From LMUY01 sp965198895 (GTDB lineage Bacteria > Pseudomonadota > Alphaproteobacteria > Acetobacterales > Acetobacteraceae), in NCBI GenBank assembly GCA_965198895.1, contig OZ240676.1:3472001-3536000 (forward strand): a stretch of 64,000 nt of DNA. The letters are read 5' to 3'. The notes under the pieces are model-generated. The model saw only the letters and a list, made by a program, of their open reading frames with translations, ran no database searches and was not told the DNA's origin. Made by a program: the position numbers and the translations under genes. Shown here one piece after another: positions 18,291 to 27,004 of the stretch (positions within the stretch are counted from its first letter, which is position 1; every line of letters starts with the position of its first letter).

Positions 18291-18835
18291 GCGCCCAACT
18301 CCAGGGGCTCGCCTTCGGGGACGCCGATGCCGAACCCGTTCAGCGTCATGGAAACCATCGTGTAGTAGCCGAGCAGGCCCACCAGCTCGACCACGCCTGC
18401 CTCGCCCAGCAACGCAACGGCCCGGTCGTGCAGCGCCTGCGACACGGTGCGCTCCGTGTGCATGGTGGTAGCATAGTCGTAGACGAGTTCGGCCTTGGCG
18501 TCCGGCAGGCTGGGCCGTTCGCGCCGGGCGATCGCATCGCACACGGCGGGGCTGACCCCCGCCTGCAGGGCCAGTTTCTTGTGGGCATACCACTCGTACT
18601 GCGCCGTCCAGGCCCGGGCGGTCACCAGGATCGCCAGTTCGGACAACGCCGGGCCGAGCGAGGTGTCGTAGCGCAGGAATTCGCCCAGGCTCTGCGCCCG
18701 GTCACCGAACACCGGGCTATGCAGCCAGGCGCGCAGCGGCGCGGGCAGGCGGCCGCGTTTTCCGCTCACGGCGTTGTCGGCGACCCGGCGTTGCTCCGGG
18801 GTCATCTGCTCGGGTGAGAGATCCGGAAGGCGCAT
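18287..18835 (-). CDS. Carboxymuconolactone decarboxylase family protein
   Basis: Protein of 182 aa, close to the length of other AhpD/CMD-like proteins. The helical core with ELAILVTARAWTAQYEWY and HKKLALQAGVS is typical of the CMD fold. The CxxC redox pair of AhpD peroxidase-type members is absent, so a decarboxylase, lyase or isomerase role is more likely than peroxidase. The start at ATG 18835 is two bases after the upstream hydrolase stop, and the stop overlaps the SDR start in ATGA, implying translational coupling. CMD-fold proteins next to a PcaD-like hydrolase recall the lactone steps of the beta-ketoadipate pathway, but no pcaB or pcaG/H is present, so the true substrate is unknown. 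Confidence 0.8.
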   Translation of the reverse strand: MRLPDLSPEQMTPEQRRVADNAVSGKRGRLPAPLRAWLHSPVFGDRAQSLGEFLRYDTSLGPALSELAILVTARAWTAQYEWYAHKKLALQAGVSPAVCDAIARRERPSLPDAKAELVYDYATTMHTERTVSQALHDRAVALLGEAGVVELVGLLGYYTMVSMTLNGFGIGVPEGEPLELGA

Positions 18836-18837
18836 GT

Positions 18838-19647
18838 TCAGCTCCTTGGAGGTGTGGCGAGAAGGGTGGCGAGGGCCGCGTCGAAGGCGGCTGGCTGCTC
18901 CAGGTTGGGCAGGTGGCCGCAATCGGGCACGATGGTCAGCGAGGCGCCTGGGCACGCCGCCGCCATGGCGCGCACGGCTTGCGGCAGGGCGGCGTCCTGC
19001 GCCCCGACGACGAAGGCGGTGGGGCAGCGCCGGGCCGCCAGCGTCACCAGGTCGGGCGCGAAATCGTAGTGTTGCAGCGCGCGGGCGGCGCGGACGAAGC
19101 CCTCGAGCGGCGTGGCGGCCACCATCCGGCGGACCGCCGTGACCGCCGGGCCACCGGCCGCCACCGTTTCGGGCCGCAGCCAGCGCGATGCCGTGGGCTC
19201 CGCCAGCGCCGCCATGCCGCCGGCCGTGGCCAGCGCGATCCGCTCCTCCCAGGCAGCGGCGCCGGCCGGGGTGGAGGCGGGCTGGCAGTCGCAGATCGCC
19301 ACGCGGGCGGCGAGATCGGGATGGCGCGCCGCCAGTCCGAGCGCGGTGACCCCGCCCATGGACACGCCGCATACCGTCGCGCCGGTGACGCTCGTTTGGC
19401 GCATCAGTCCGGCCAGGTCGGCCACCAGCGAGTCGAAGTCGCAGTCCCGCTCCGGCACGGCGCTGCCGCCATGGCTGCGCGTGTCGTAGCGGAGGATGCG
19501 GAACCGGTTGCCGAAGCTGGCGACTTGGCCGTCCCACAACGAAAGGTCGGTCATCAGCGAGTTGGAGAACACCAGCCAGGGCGCGCCCTCCGCCCCGTCC
19601 ACCTGAACGCGCAAGGCTTGGCTGCCGATTGTCACCGGGTCCATCAT
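18838..19647 (-). CDS. Alpha/beta hydrolase, 3-oxoadipate enol-lactonase-like
   Basis: Protein of 269 aa with the alpha/beta hydrolase fold. The nucleophile elbow GVSMGG places the catalytic serine at about residue 96, and DCGHLPNLEQP near the C-terminus supplies the catalytic histidine. The early strand LRYDTRSHGGS is typical of the PcaD-like branch. The start ATG 19647 (MMDPV) overlaps the stop of the upstream gene in an ATGA arrangement. With the CMD-like protein just downstream this resembles a PcaD/PcaC pair, but other members of the branch hydrolyse varied esters and lactones, so the call is kept at family level. Confidence 0.8.
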   Translation of the reverse strand: MMDPVTIGSQALRVQVDGAEGAPWLVFSNSLMTDLSLWDGQVASFGNRFRILRYDTRSHGGSAVPERDCDFDSLVADLAGLMRQTSVTGATVCGVSMGGVTALGLAARHPDLAARVAICDCQPASTPAGAAAWEERIALATAGGMAALAEPTASRWLRPETVAAGGPAVTAVRRMVAATPLEGFVRAARALQHYDFAPDLVTLAARRCPTAFVVGAQDAALPQAVRAMAAACPGASLTIVPDCGHLPNLEQPAAFDAALATLLATPPRS

Positions 19648-20234
19648 CCGCGCCAGTACGGGGCGTAGGTGTTGAGCAGCAGCGCCCCCGTGCCGGCCAC
19701 GGCACCCAGCGCCGCCCGCGTGGCTTCGGCGCCGGCGGGACGGTCGTATTCGGCGACCACGAAGCTCTGCGCCGGGCCCTGCGCGGCCCGGAACACCCGG
19801 GCCTGCATGCAACCCGGCAGGGCTCCCGCGGCGTCGAGGCAGGCGGCCGGGTCGACCGTGCCGGGGTAACGGGCCAGCACCAGGGCGGCCACCTGCTCCG
19901 GCGGGAGACTGGCCGCCGGGCCGGGCGCCACCTGCTCCAGGACCAGCCGCGTGCGGCCCATCGTGCGGGGCAGCACGCGGCGGCTCCAGGGCGTGGAGTT
20001 GGGGCCGGACACCGCCAGGTATTCCGGCGTCTGCAGCGCGGCCACGCTCGTCATGTCGTACACCGCGGCCCAGCGCGGCCAGCCCAACAGGCAGACCCAG
20101 CGGGAGGCGCTCTCGAACCCCGGCAGCCCGCGGCGTTGCGGAAAATGCTCGGTGTCGTACCAGTCGTTGAACTCCTCCTCGAGCGGCGCCGGCGGCTCCA
20201 TGAGGACTAGCAGCAGGCCTTTGCGATCGTTCAT
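19644..20234 (-). CDS. Ferredoxin-fold dimeric alpha/beta-barrel protein (EthD-like), function unknown
   Basis: Protein of 196 aa and first gene of the operon. It carries the motif FNDWYDTEHFPQRRGLPGF, seen in small dimeric alpha/beta-barrel proteins of the EthD/stress-response type; the sequence appears to contain two such half-domains. Members often sit in catabolic operons and are thought to bind or isomerise small hydrophobic intermediates. It overlaps the hydrolase start by four bases, and its own start lies about 80 bases from the divergent LysR gene, so this intergenic interval probably holds the operon promoter and LysR sites. No catalytic residue can be named with confidence. Confidence 0.65.
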   Translation of the reverse strand: MNDRKGLLLVLMEPPAPLEEEFNDWYDTEHFPQRRGLPGFESASRWVCLLGWPRWAAVYDMTSVAALQTPEYLAVSGPNSTPWSRRVLPRTMGRTRLVLEQVAPGPAASLPPEQVAALVLARYPGTVDPAACLDAAGALPGCMQARVFRAAQGPAQSFVVAEYDRPAGAEATRAALGAVAGTGALLLNTYAPYWRG

Positions 20235-20329
20235 GCCCGGCGGCTCCAGTCTCGGTGGTTTGACACGGTCCGGGCGGCCAGCGATGCAGGCTGGGGCGAA
20301 CGGGAGCGCGTGCGACGGACATTCGCGAA

Positions 20330-21295
20330 TTGCGCAGTTTCGTGCAGGTGGTGCGCAGCGGCAGCATCAGCCGGGCGGCGGCCCAGCTGAACATCGCGCA
20401 ACCGGCCCTGAGCCGGCAGATGCAGAAGCTGGAGGACGAGATCGGCCTCAAGCTGGTGCGGCGGCACGGCCGGGGCGTCACCGCGACGGCGGCCGGCGGC
20501 GTGCTGCTGGACCGGGCCGAGGCCTTGCTGCGCCAGTTCGACCAACTGTCCGAGGAGGTGCGCCACGCCGAGCAGGGCGTCACCGGCCACGTGGTGCTGG
20601 GCGTGCCCCCGGCCGCCGGGCTGCTGATCGCGCCGGAGGCGGTGAAGCTGTTCCGGCAACGCTACCCCAACGCCTCGCTGCAGATCCGCGAGGGCATCAG
20701 CTCGCTGCTGGAGGAGTGGCTGCTGGACCGCCGGGTCGACGTGGCGGTGCTGCACAACCCGCCGGCGTTGGACGGCATTGCCATCGTCTCGGTGCTGCGG
20801 GAGCGGATGGTGCTGGCCGGCCCGCCTTCCGCCGACCCGGCCGCCGCGCAGCCGGTGCGGCTGGCCGAATTGGGTGGCGTGCAACTGATCCTGCCTAGCC
20901 TGCCACACGCGAACCGGCGCCTGGTGGAGCAGGCCGCGGCGCAGCACCGCATCCGGCTGCACCTGGCGCTCGAGGTGGACAGCGTGCCGTTGACCAAGGC
21001 CATGGTGCAGGGCGGCCTCGGCTCCACCATCCTCACGCTGGCCGGCGTGGCCCGGGAACTGGCGACGGGGCAGCTGAGCGTACGCCCCATCCATCGCCCG
21101 CCGCTGCACTCGGTGATCGCGATCGGCCAGCAGCAATCCAGCCGCGGCAGCCTGGTGAGCAGCACCGCCGCGGTGACGCGCGAGGTGATCGGCGCCCTGG
21201 TTGCGAGCGGCGCGTGGCCCGGGGCGAGGCTGCTCGGCGTTGCCGCGCACGCTGTCAGCCCTCCGCCTGCACCACTTCGGCGCCGGATGGCTTGA
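20330..21295 (+). CDS. LysR family transcriptional regulator
   Basis: About 321 aa. The N-terminal winged helix reads LRSFVQVVRSGSISRAAA followed by QPALSRQMQKLED, the classic LysR HTH, with a periplasmic-binding-like effector domain after residue 90. It is divergent from the 20234-15233 operon and probably controls it in response to a pathway intermediate. The start is unusual. The family normally begins MDIRELRSF, and here the matching codons from 20315 read ACG GAC ATT CGC GAA TTG, so the expected ATG is ACG. The frame is open back to 20264 with no ATG or GTG. TTG 20330 is the first conventional start; ACG 20315 or CTG 20291 are alternatives. The 3' end overlaps the convergent dctA gene by 41 bases. 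Confidence 0.8.
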   Translation: MRSFVQVVRSGSISRAAAQLNIAQPALSRQMQKLEDEIGLKLVRRHGRGVTATAAGGVLLDRAEALLRQFDQLSEEVRHAEQGVTGHVVLGVPPAAGLLIAPEAVKLFRQRYPNASLQIREGISSLLEEWLLDRRVDVAVLHNPPALDGIAIVSVLRERMVLAGPPSADPAAAQPVRLAELGGVQLILPSLPHANRRLVEQAAAQHRIRLHLALEVDSVPLTKAMVQGGLGSTILTLAGVARELATGQLSVRPIHRPPLHSVIAIGQQQSSRGSLVSSTAAVTREVIGALVASGAWPGARLLGVAAHAVSPPPAPLRRRMA

Positions 21296-22553
21296 TCCGC
21301 CCGGCGGCCTGCTCCCTGAGATAGGTGTCGAACTTCGCCCGGTCGAAGCCACGCTCGGACACGGCGATGACGAACACGGCGACGACGTTGCCCACCACGT
21401 TGGTGAGCGCGGTGCAGGTTGCCATCAGCCGGTCGATGCCGAACAGCAGCCCCAGCCCGCTCAGTGGCAGGGTGCGGACGGTTTGCAACGTGGCCGCGAG
21501 CTTGATGAACGCGCCGCCGGCGACCGTGGTGCCGCCCTTGGAGGTCAGCAGCAGCACGGCCAACACGCCGATTTGCTGCCCCAGGCTGAACGGCGTGTCG
21601 GTCGCCTGCGCGATGAAGCCCACGGCGATCGCCATGTAGATGCCGGTGCCGTCGAGATTGAACGAGTAGCCGCCGGGCAGCACGAACCCCACCACGGCGC
21701 CGTCGCACCCCGCCTGCTCCAGCTTCAGCATCAGCCGGGGCAGTGCCACCTCACCGGACGCGGTGCCGAGCACGAGCAGCAGTTCCTCGCGGATGAGGCC
21801 CAGCAGTTTGAAGATCGACAACCCGACCAGGGCACAGACCGCGCCCAGGACCACCAGCACGAACACGAGCGAGCTGGCCCAGAACAGCAGCACCACCTTG
21901 AACAGGTACAGCAGCGTGGCCGTGCCGAACGCGCCGATGGCGGCGGACAGCGCCCCGAACGCCCCGATCGGCGCAAGCCGCATGATGTAGCCCAGGACGC
22001 GGAACAGGATGGTCTGCCCCTCGGCGATCACCTTCAGGATGGTGGAATCTTTCCCCGCACCTCCCACGCTGAGCGCCGCTCCGGTGAGGATCGAAATGAA
22101 CAGCACCTGCAGGATCTGGCCGTTTGAAAACGCGCCGACCAGCGTGTCGGGGATGATGGACAGAAAGAAGCCGACCGCGGTGAAGTGGCTGGCGGCCGAC
22201 GTGAGCGAGGTGACGTTGCTGCCCAGCGTGAGGTTGGTCGCGTGCAGGCCGAGCCCGGGCTGGAAGAAGTTCACCGCGACGAAGCCGAGCAGCATGCCGA
22301 CGGTGGACATCACCTCGAAATACAGCAGCGCCTTGAACGAGAGGCGGCCGAGCTGCCCCATGTCCTTCACGTGCGTCAGGCCGAGCACCACCGAGCAGAA
22401 GATGATGGGCGCCAGCAGCATCCGCAGCAGCGCGATGAAGGCGTCGCCGAGCGGCTTCATCGCCACGGCGAACTCGGGGGCGGCGATCCCGACGACGATG
22501 GCGAGCGCCAGCGCGATCAGGACTTGGATGTAGAGTTGCCGCAGCAACCGCAT
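21255..22553 (-). CDS. dctA: Dicarboxylate/amino acid:cation symporter (DctA family)
   Basis: Protein of 432 aa with the hallmarks of the DAACS family: LPGGYSFNLDGTGIYMA and LLTSKGGTTVAGGAF, which form the substrate and cation site, and the N-terminal LLRQLYIQVLIALALAIVVG helix typical of DctA. It imports C4-dicarboxylates (succinate, fumarate, malate), products of many ring-cleavage pathways, with protons or sodium. ATG 22553 is chosen because the residues upstream of it are not family-like. It is convergent with the LysR gene and separate from the six-gene operon. Orotate or related carboxylates are possible alternative substrates. Confidence 0.85.
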   Translation of the reverse strand: MRLLRQLYIQVLIALALAIVVGIAAPEFAVAMKPLGDAFIALLRMLLAPIIFCSVVLGLTHVKDMGQLGRLSFKALLYFEVMSTVGMLLGFVAVNFFQPGLGLHATNLTLGSNVTSLTSAASHFTAVGFFLSIIPDTLVGAFSNGQILQVLFISILTGAALSVGGAGKDSTILKVIAEGQTILFRVLGYIMRLAPIGAFGALSAAIGAFGTATLLYLFKVVLLFWASSLVFVLVVLGAVCALVGLSIFKLLGLIREELLLVLGTASGEVALPRLMLKLEQAGCDGAVVGFVLPGGYSFNLDGTGIYMAIAVGFIAQATDTPFSLGQQIGVLAVLLLTSKGGTTVAGGAFIKLAATLQTVRTLPLSGLGLLFGIDRLMATCTALTNVVGNVVAVFVIAVSERGFDRAKFDTYLREQAAGRIKPSGAEVVQAEG

Positions 22554-22707
22554 AGCGCGAAGTTCCCTCTGCGCGGCATCTGCTGGCCACGTCCGGCGGG
22601 CATCATGCGCGCAGGGATCGGGGCTCACAAAGACTTTCTGGCAATGCCGGGCCATGCCGGTGCGGCATGGCCGGAGGCCTATCGGCTCGCGCGACGGGCC
22701 ACCCGGA

Positions 22708-23448
22708 TCACGCCGCCGGGCCCGCGCCCATGTAGGCATGTTCCAACTTGGCATGCAGGCCCGGCGTGTCCGTCGGGCAGTTCAGCACGACCCGGCCTTG
22801 CGCCAGGGCATAGACGTGCGAGGCGACGGCCACGGCCTTGTCGATCAACTGCTCGACCAGCAGCACCGCCGTTCCCTGGTCGCGAAGCCGGGTCAGCACG
22901 GACAACACGCGATCCACCAGGACGGGAGACAAACCGGCTGACGGTTCATCGAGCATCATCAGGGCGGGGCGGCGTACCAGCCCCTGTGCCACCACCAGCA
23001 TCTGCTGCTGGCCACCGCTGAGCGCGCCGCCCTTGTCCTTGCGTTTCGCAGCGATCTCGGGAAACACGCTGAGCGCCTCCTCCACCCGCTCGAGGCGCTG
23101 CGCCCGCGGCAAGCCATAGGCGGCAAGGGCCAGATTGTCCGCAACCGTCAGCTGCGTGAAAACGTGATGCCCCTCGATGACGTGCACCAATCCGCGCCGG
23201 CCGGCGTCGCGCGGTGTCACGCCTCGCAGCGTCTCGCCCCGGAAATGCGCCTGTCCGGACGACCAGGGCAACAATCCGGATAGGGCACGAAGCAGCGTGG
23301 TCTTGCCCGCGCCGTTCGGGCCCAACAGCGCCACCACCGTACCGGGCCGGATCGACAGACCGACCCCATGCAGCACGCCGACCTTGCCGTAGCCGGCATG
23401 CAGCCCCTCCACGCTGAGGAGGGCCGCGTCAGGCGCCGAGATAGGCAT
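22708..23448 (-). CDS. livF: Branched-chain-type ABC transporter ATP-binding protein LivF
   Basis: Protein of 246 aa. Walker A GPNGAGKTT at about 43-51, the signature ALSGGQQQM, Walker B LMMLDEPSAGLSP, and LLVEQ with the H-loop region replaced by the LivF-typical Gln. This matches the second ATPase of high-affinity branched-chain amino acid/amide importers. The 5' end overlaps the fused LivM-LivG gene by 20 bases, so the two are translationally coupled. It is the last gene of the minus-strand unit 26794-22708. Substrate could be an amide or aromatic acid instead of leucine, since this HAAT family is broad. Confidence 0.85.
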   Translation of the reverse strand: MPISAPDAALLSVEGLHAGYGKVGVLHGVGLSIRPGTVVALLGPNGAGKTTLLRALSGLLPWSSGQAHFRGETLRGVTPRDAGRRGLVHVIEGHHVFTQLTVADNLALAAYGLPRAQRLERVEEALSVFPEIAAKRKDKGGALSGGQQQMLVVAQGLVRRPALMMLDEPSAGLSPVLVDRVLSVLTRLRDQGTAVLLVEQLIDKAVAVASHVYALAQGRVVLNCPTDTPGLHAKLEHAYMGAGPAA

Positions 23449-25225
23449 CTACCACCTCCCGATGCGCCCGGATCTCGGCCGGGGTTCCGCAGGCCAGGAC
23501 CCGGCCGAGGTTCAGCACGGTCACCCGATCGCAGATGGCGAAGATCAGGTCGGCATGATGTTCGACCAGCAGCACGCCGACACCCTGCCGGCTGATCGCC
23601 GTCACCAGGGCGCCGAGATGACGGATCTCACCCGGCGACAAGCCCGCGGCCGGTTCGTCCAGCAGCAGGAAGGCGGGCGACATCAGCAACGCGCGGGCGA
23701 TCTCGACGAAGCGCAACTCGCTATGCTGCAGCCGTTCCGTGCGGGTCGCCGCCAGGCCGTCGAGGCCGCAGACGCGCAGGGCGAGCAGCGCCCGCTCGCG
23801 CAACGCGCGTTCCTCCCGGCGCGACCGGGGCAAGCCCAGCATCGCCTCGCCGAAGGTTGCGCGCCCGAGCGGGGCACCGCCGATCATCACGTTGTCCAGC
23901 ACCGAAAGCTCGCCGACCACGCGCGGCGTTTGGAAGGTGCGGGCGATGCCGTGCCCCGCCCGGGTCTGCGGCTGGCCCAACGCCAAGGCCCGGCCAGCCG
24001 CCAGCGTGCCCTGCTGTGGTCTGGCGAACCCGCAGATCACGTTCAGCGTGGTGGTCTTGCCGCTGCCGTTCGGCCCGATCAATCCGTGGACTTCACCGGC
24101 ATGCAGATCGAGACTCAGCCCGTCGATCGCCTTCACGCCGCCGAAGCTCAGCCGCACGTCCCGCATCGCCAGCGACTGCCGTGCGCGGTCCTGCGGAAAC
24201 AGCCCGGGGAGCGCATCGAGGCGCGGAAGGATACTGCGCCCGCCGTCCAGCTTGCGGCGGCTACCGAACGCCAACAGCTCCGCGATCCCGCCGGGCACGG
24301 CCAGCACGATGATCAGCAGCAAGGCGGCGTAGAGGAAGGTGGACCAGGCCGCGAGCGGTGCCGCCACCTCCGGCAGGATCGTCAGGATGATGGTGCCGAG
24401 CAGCGGACCGAGCACCGAACCACGGCCGCCGATCAGGATCGCGATGAAGAACATCACCGACAGGTCGAACGTGAACGCGTCCGGTGTGATGTACGATTGC
24501 AGGGTGGCGAACAGTCCGCCGGCGACCCCCGCCAACACCCCGCTGAACAGGAACACCATCAGCAGCAGGCGCGATTTCGAGACGCCGCTCGACTCCGCTG
24601 CCACTTCGGCGTCCCGCAGCGCGATCAGCAAGCGGCCGACGCGTCCGCGGGCGAGGTTGAGCGTCATCCAGGTGCAGACTACGCCGACGATCACGCAGAA
24701 CAGGTAGAAGCCGACGGTGCTGTCGAACGGTTCCGGCAGGGTCGGGGCGGTGACGCCGATGCCGCCGCCGGTGACGCTGGTCCAGGCGAGGGCCACCTGG
24801 GTGACGATGGTGGCGAAGCCGAGCGTGGTCATGGCGAAGTAGAAGGTGCGCAGCCGCAGCGCGGGCAGCCCGACCAGTACTCCCGCGATGCCGCCGACCA
24901 CGCCGCCCGCCGCCAGAGCGAGGAAGGGATCGAGGCCGAGTTTGGCCACCAGGACGCTGTAGGCGTAGGCACCGAGGGTGAGCAGCGCTACGTAGCCGAT
25001 TGCCAGTTGGCCGGCGAACCCGACTACCAGGTTCAGTCCCGCGACCAGGATCCAGTAGACCACGGCGCGCGTGGCGATCTCGGTCCAGTAATCCTCGCCA
25101 GCCAATGGCAGGATCAGCAGGGCGGCGAGGACGGCGAGATAGGGCAGGCTGGCCGTGATCTGGCCGGTGAAGCCGCCATGCAGCGGCCGGGCGGGCTGCA
25201 GCACCTGGCCGCCGGGTTGGGTCAT
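23429..25225 (-). CDS. Fused LivM-LivG: ABC permease plus ATP-binding protein
   Basis: Protein of 598 aa. Residues about 25-320 form a LivM-type permease with eight or nine hydrophobic segments and the motif VGFAGQLAIGYVALL. After a linker of roughly 30 residues, residues about 352-598 form a LivG-type ATPase with Walker A GPNGSGKTTT at about 384-393, Walker B FLLLDEPAAGLSPGE and the HHAD H-loop region. LivM and LivG are usually separate; natural fusions exist in some proteobacteria. The start at 25225 overlaps the livH stop by four bases (ATGA). With LivH and LivF it makes a full importer core for a branched-chain, amide or aromatic substrate. No frame disturbance is seen across the junction. 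Confidence 0.88.
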   Translation of the reverse strand: MTQPGGQVLQPARPLHGGFTGQITASLPYLAVLAALLILPLAGEDYWTEIATRAVVYWILVAGLNLVVGFAGQLAIGYVALLTLGAYAYSVLVAKLGLDPFLALAAGGVVGGIAGVLVGLPALRLRTFYFAMTTLGFATIVTQVALAWTSVTGGGIGVTAPTLPEPFDSTVGFYLFCVIVGVVCTWMTLNLARGRVGRLLIALRDAEVAAESSGVSKSRLLLMVFLFSGVLAGVAGGLFATLQSYITPDAFTFDLSVMFFIAILIGGRGSVLGPLLGTIILTILPEVAAPLAAWSTFLYAALLLIIVLAVPGGIAELLAFGSRRKLDGGRSILPRLDALPGLFPQDRARQSLAMRDVRLSFGGVKAIDGLSLDLHAGEVHGLIGPNGSGKTTTLNVICGFARPQQGTLAAGRALALGQPQTRAGHGIARTFQTPRVVGELSVLDNVMIGGAPLGRATFGEAMLGLPRSRREERALRERALLALRVCGLDGLAATRTERLQHSELRFVEIARALLMSPAFLLLDEPAAGLSPGEIRHLGALVTAISRQGVGVLLVEHHADLIFAICDRVTVLNLGRVLACGTPAEIRAHREVVDAYLGA

Positions 25226-26079
25226 ACCCGGCGTGCCGTTCTGTTGCCGAACAATCCTTGCGGCGCCGCCAACAGGACGATGATGAAGGCGGTGAAGACG
25301 GCGACGCTGGCGAACACGCCGCCCACCATGAAGTTCGCGACCTGTTGCAGCAGCCCGAGCAGGATCCCGCCAAGCACGGCGCCCCGGTTATTGCCCAGGC
25401 CGCCCAGCGCCACGGGAATGAACCCGTAGAAATTCAGCATCGGGCCGTTGGCAAAGAAGGCGAGCAACAACTGCCCGCTGGCAAACCCTGCGAGCCCGCC
25501 GATGAGTCCGGCGAGGGCAAACGAGGCGATGCGGAGCCCGCGTTCGGGCAGGCCGAGCGCCCGGGCCGCGAAGTTGTCTTCGGCGATGGCGACGAAGGCG
25601 CGGCCGACCAGGGTGCGGCGGTACGTCCATTCGAGCCCCCCGACAACCACCGCGCAGGCCACCACGGGCAGCCAGAAGCGCTCGTCCAATATCCCGGACC
25701 CGAGGCCGATCAGGCGCGGGAACGGCTGCGGTTCCGTACTGAATTCGATCGCCGTGAACTGCTGGATAAGCAGGGCGCCCGCCAGGGTCGACAGCACATA
25801 AAGATGTTGGTCGAGCTTCGACAGCACGGGGCGGACCAGGACGAACTCGGTGACGACGCCCACCGCCGCGCACGCAACCAGCGTCAGCACCAGGCCGACG
25901 ATCGGCGGCAGCCCCATGCGCAAGACGAACAGCGAACCGAACACGCCGCCAAGCATGCCGAGTTGCCCGGCGGTGAAGCTCATCACCCGCGAGGCAGCGA
26001 ACATCACGTTGTAGGTGATGCCGATCATCGCATACACCGCACCCAGAGCGAGCCCCGACGCGATGATGGAGCCGATCAC
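25222..26079 (-). CDS. livH: Branched-chain-type ABC transporter permease LivH
   Basis: Protein of 285 aa when started at GTG 26079 (VIGSIIASGLALGAVYAMIG), which matches the family N-terminus; residues further upstream in the same frame are not family-like and run into the RraA-like gene. Typical LivH motifs include FTAGQLGMLGGVFG and ARALGLPERGLRIASFALAG. About eight membrane segments. Forms a heterodimer with the LivM half of the downstream fusion protein. Stop overlaps the next start (ATGA), so the unit is translated in a coupled way. Confidence 0.85.
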   Translation of the reverse strand: MIGSIIASGLALGAVYAMIGITYNVMFAASRVMSFTAGQLGMLGGVFGSLFVLRMGLPPIVGLVLTLVACAAVGVVTEFVLVRPVLSKLDQHLYVLSTLAGALLIQQFTAIEFSTEPQPFPRLIGLGSGILDERFWLPVVACAVVVGGLEWTYRRTLVGRAFVAIAEDNFAARALGLPERGLRIASFALAGLIGGLAGFASGQLLLAFFANGPMLNFYGFIPVALGGLGNNRGAVLGGILLGLLQQVANFMVGGVFASVAVFTAFIIVLLAAPQGLFGNRTARRV

Positions 26080-26113
26080 GACAGGCCTGCGGAGCGTCTG
26101 GTTGTCACGGTTG

Positions 26114-26794
26114 TTACTTGTACCGGGTCCCAGCGAGCGTCGTGAGGTCGATGCCGCCGGCGATGTCCTGCTTTTGCCGGTCGTCCCCGGCGCTGATGTG
26201 TTCGGCCCGCAGCAGCACGGCCTCGATATGGGCCTGCGGTACGAACACGATCCCGGCGTCGTCCGCCACGACGAGATCACCGGCATCGACGGTGACGCCG
26301 CAGATCCTGACCCGCCCGTTGATCTCGATCGTGCGGAGCCGCCACTTGCCGGTGATCGGCGTGATACCGCGGGACCAGATCGGCAAGCCCAATTGCACCG
26401 AGGCGGCCGGATCCCGGTGCGAGCCGTCGATCACCGCCCCGGCACAGCCCGACCGGTGCGCCAGCGTCGCCGACTGGCCGCCCATGTTCGACACGCCGAG
26501 AATGCCTTCGATCACCACGACGTCGCCGGGGTCGGACAGGTTGTACGCCTCGTGCTCCCCCATGCCGCCCGCCTTGTCGGCGGCGGCCCGCGTGGCGGAA
26601 TCCGCCCGTTCGCTGTTGCGCACGGTCACGGCACGCCCCACCAGGCGCTGGGCCGGAAAATTAGGCTTCAGCGTGGTGGCCGGGATCGCCGCGAAGAGGC
26701 CAAGATCGTCCATGGCGTCGGAGACCGACCCGGTGAGATCCTCGATCGCACGAAACCGCTCAATCACGTCCGGCGCGATAACCGGGAGTTCCAT
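26114..26794 (-). CDS. RraA family protein, HMG/CHA aldolase-like
   Basis: Protein of 226 aa from ATG 26794, preceded by AAGG at a good distance; a longer start at 26848 is possible. The RraA/4-hydroxy-4-methyl-2-oxoglutarate aldolase fold is shown by GGMGEHEAYNLSDPGDVVV and the pyruvate/metal-binding motif GAVIDGSHRD, where Arg and Asp are the catalytic pair of HMG aldolases. These enzymes cleave 4-hydroxy-4-methyl- or 4-carboxy-4-hydroxy-2-oxo acids to pyruvate, late steps of aromatic acid breakdown; others inhibit RNase E or have unknown roles. It is the first gene of the liv-type transport unit, suggesting the imported compound is an aromatic or keto acid and not an amino acid. Confidence 0.75.
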   Translation of the reverse strand: MELPVIAPDVIERFRAIEDLTGSVSDAMDDLGLFAAIPATTLKPNFPAQRLVGRAVTVRNSERADSATRAAADKAGGMGEHEAYNLSDPGDVVVIEGILGVSNMGGQSATLAHRSGCAGAVIDGSHRDPAASVQLGLPIWSRGITPITGKWRLRTIEINGRVRICGVTVDAGDLVVADDAGIVFVPQAHIEAVLLRAEHISAGDDRQKQDIAGGIDLTTLAGTRYK

Positions 26795-26926
26795 GTGCCT
26801 TATGGCATCTCTGGGTACGCGCCCCGTCAGTTTCCTCTCGGCGCCCAATGGACGTCCTCCCTCTTGGCCGCTGGCGGCGACGAACGCTCTACCGGCGCTT
26901 TAGCCCTGTCAACTGAGGTGCTTTTC

Positions 26927-27000
26927 GTAGGGTGGGGTGCGCTTTGGCACCCCACCACAATCGCCGCGGCGATGCGTTGCGAAAGCGCAACGCACCCTAC
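26927..27000. repeat. Double-hairpin intergenic repeat, copy 1
   Basis: Bounded by GTAGGGTG (26927) and CACCCTAC (ending 27000). Inside are two perfect hairpins: GGTGGGGTGC-GCTTTG-GCACCCCACC and TGCGTTGCG-AAAG-CGCAACGCA. It lies 4 bases after the tetR stop and about 130 bases before the RraA-like start, so it can end tetR transcription. Related copies lie at 38313, 43705 and 55068. Confidence 0.8.
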
Positions 27001-27004
27001 GGGA

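Noticed and set aside
23462..25429. Plus-strand open frame opposite the LivM-LivG fusion
   Set aside because: Compositionally abnormal shadow of a well-supported gene.
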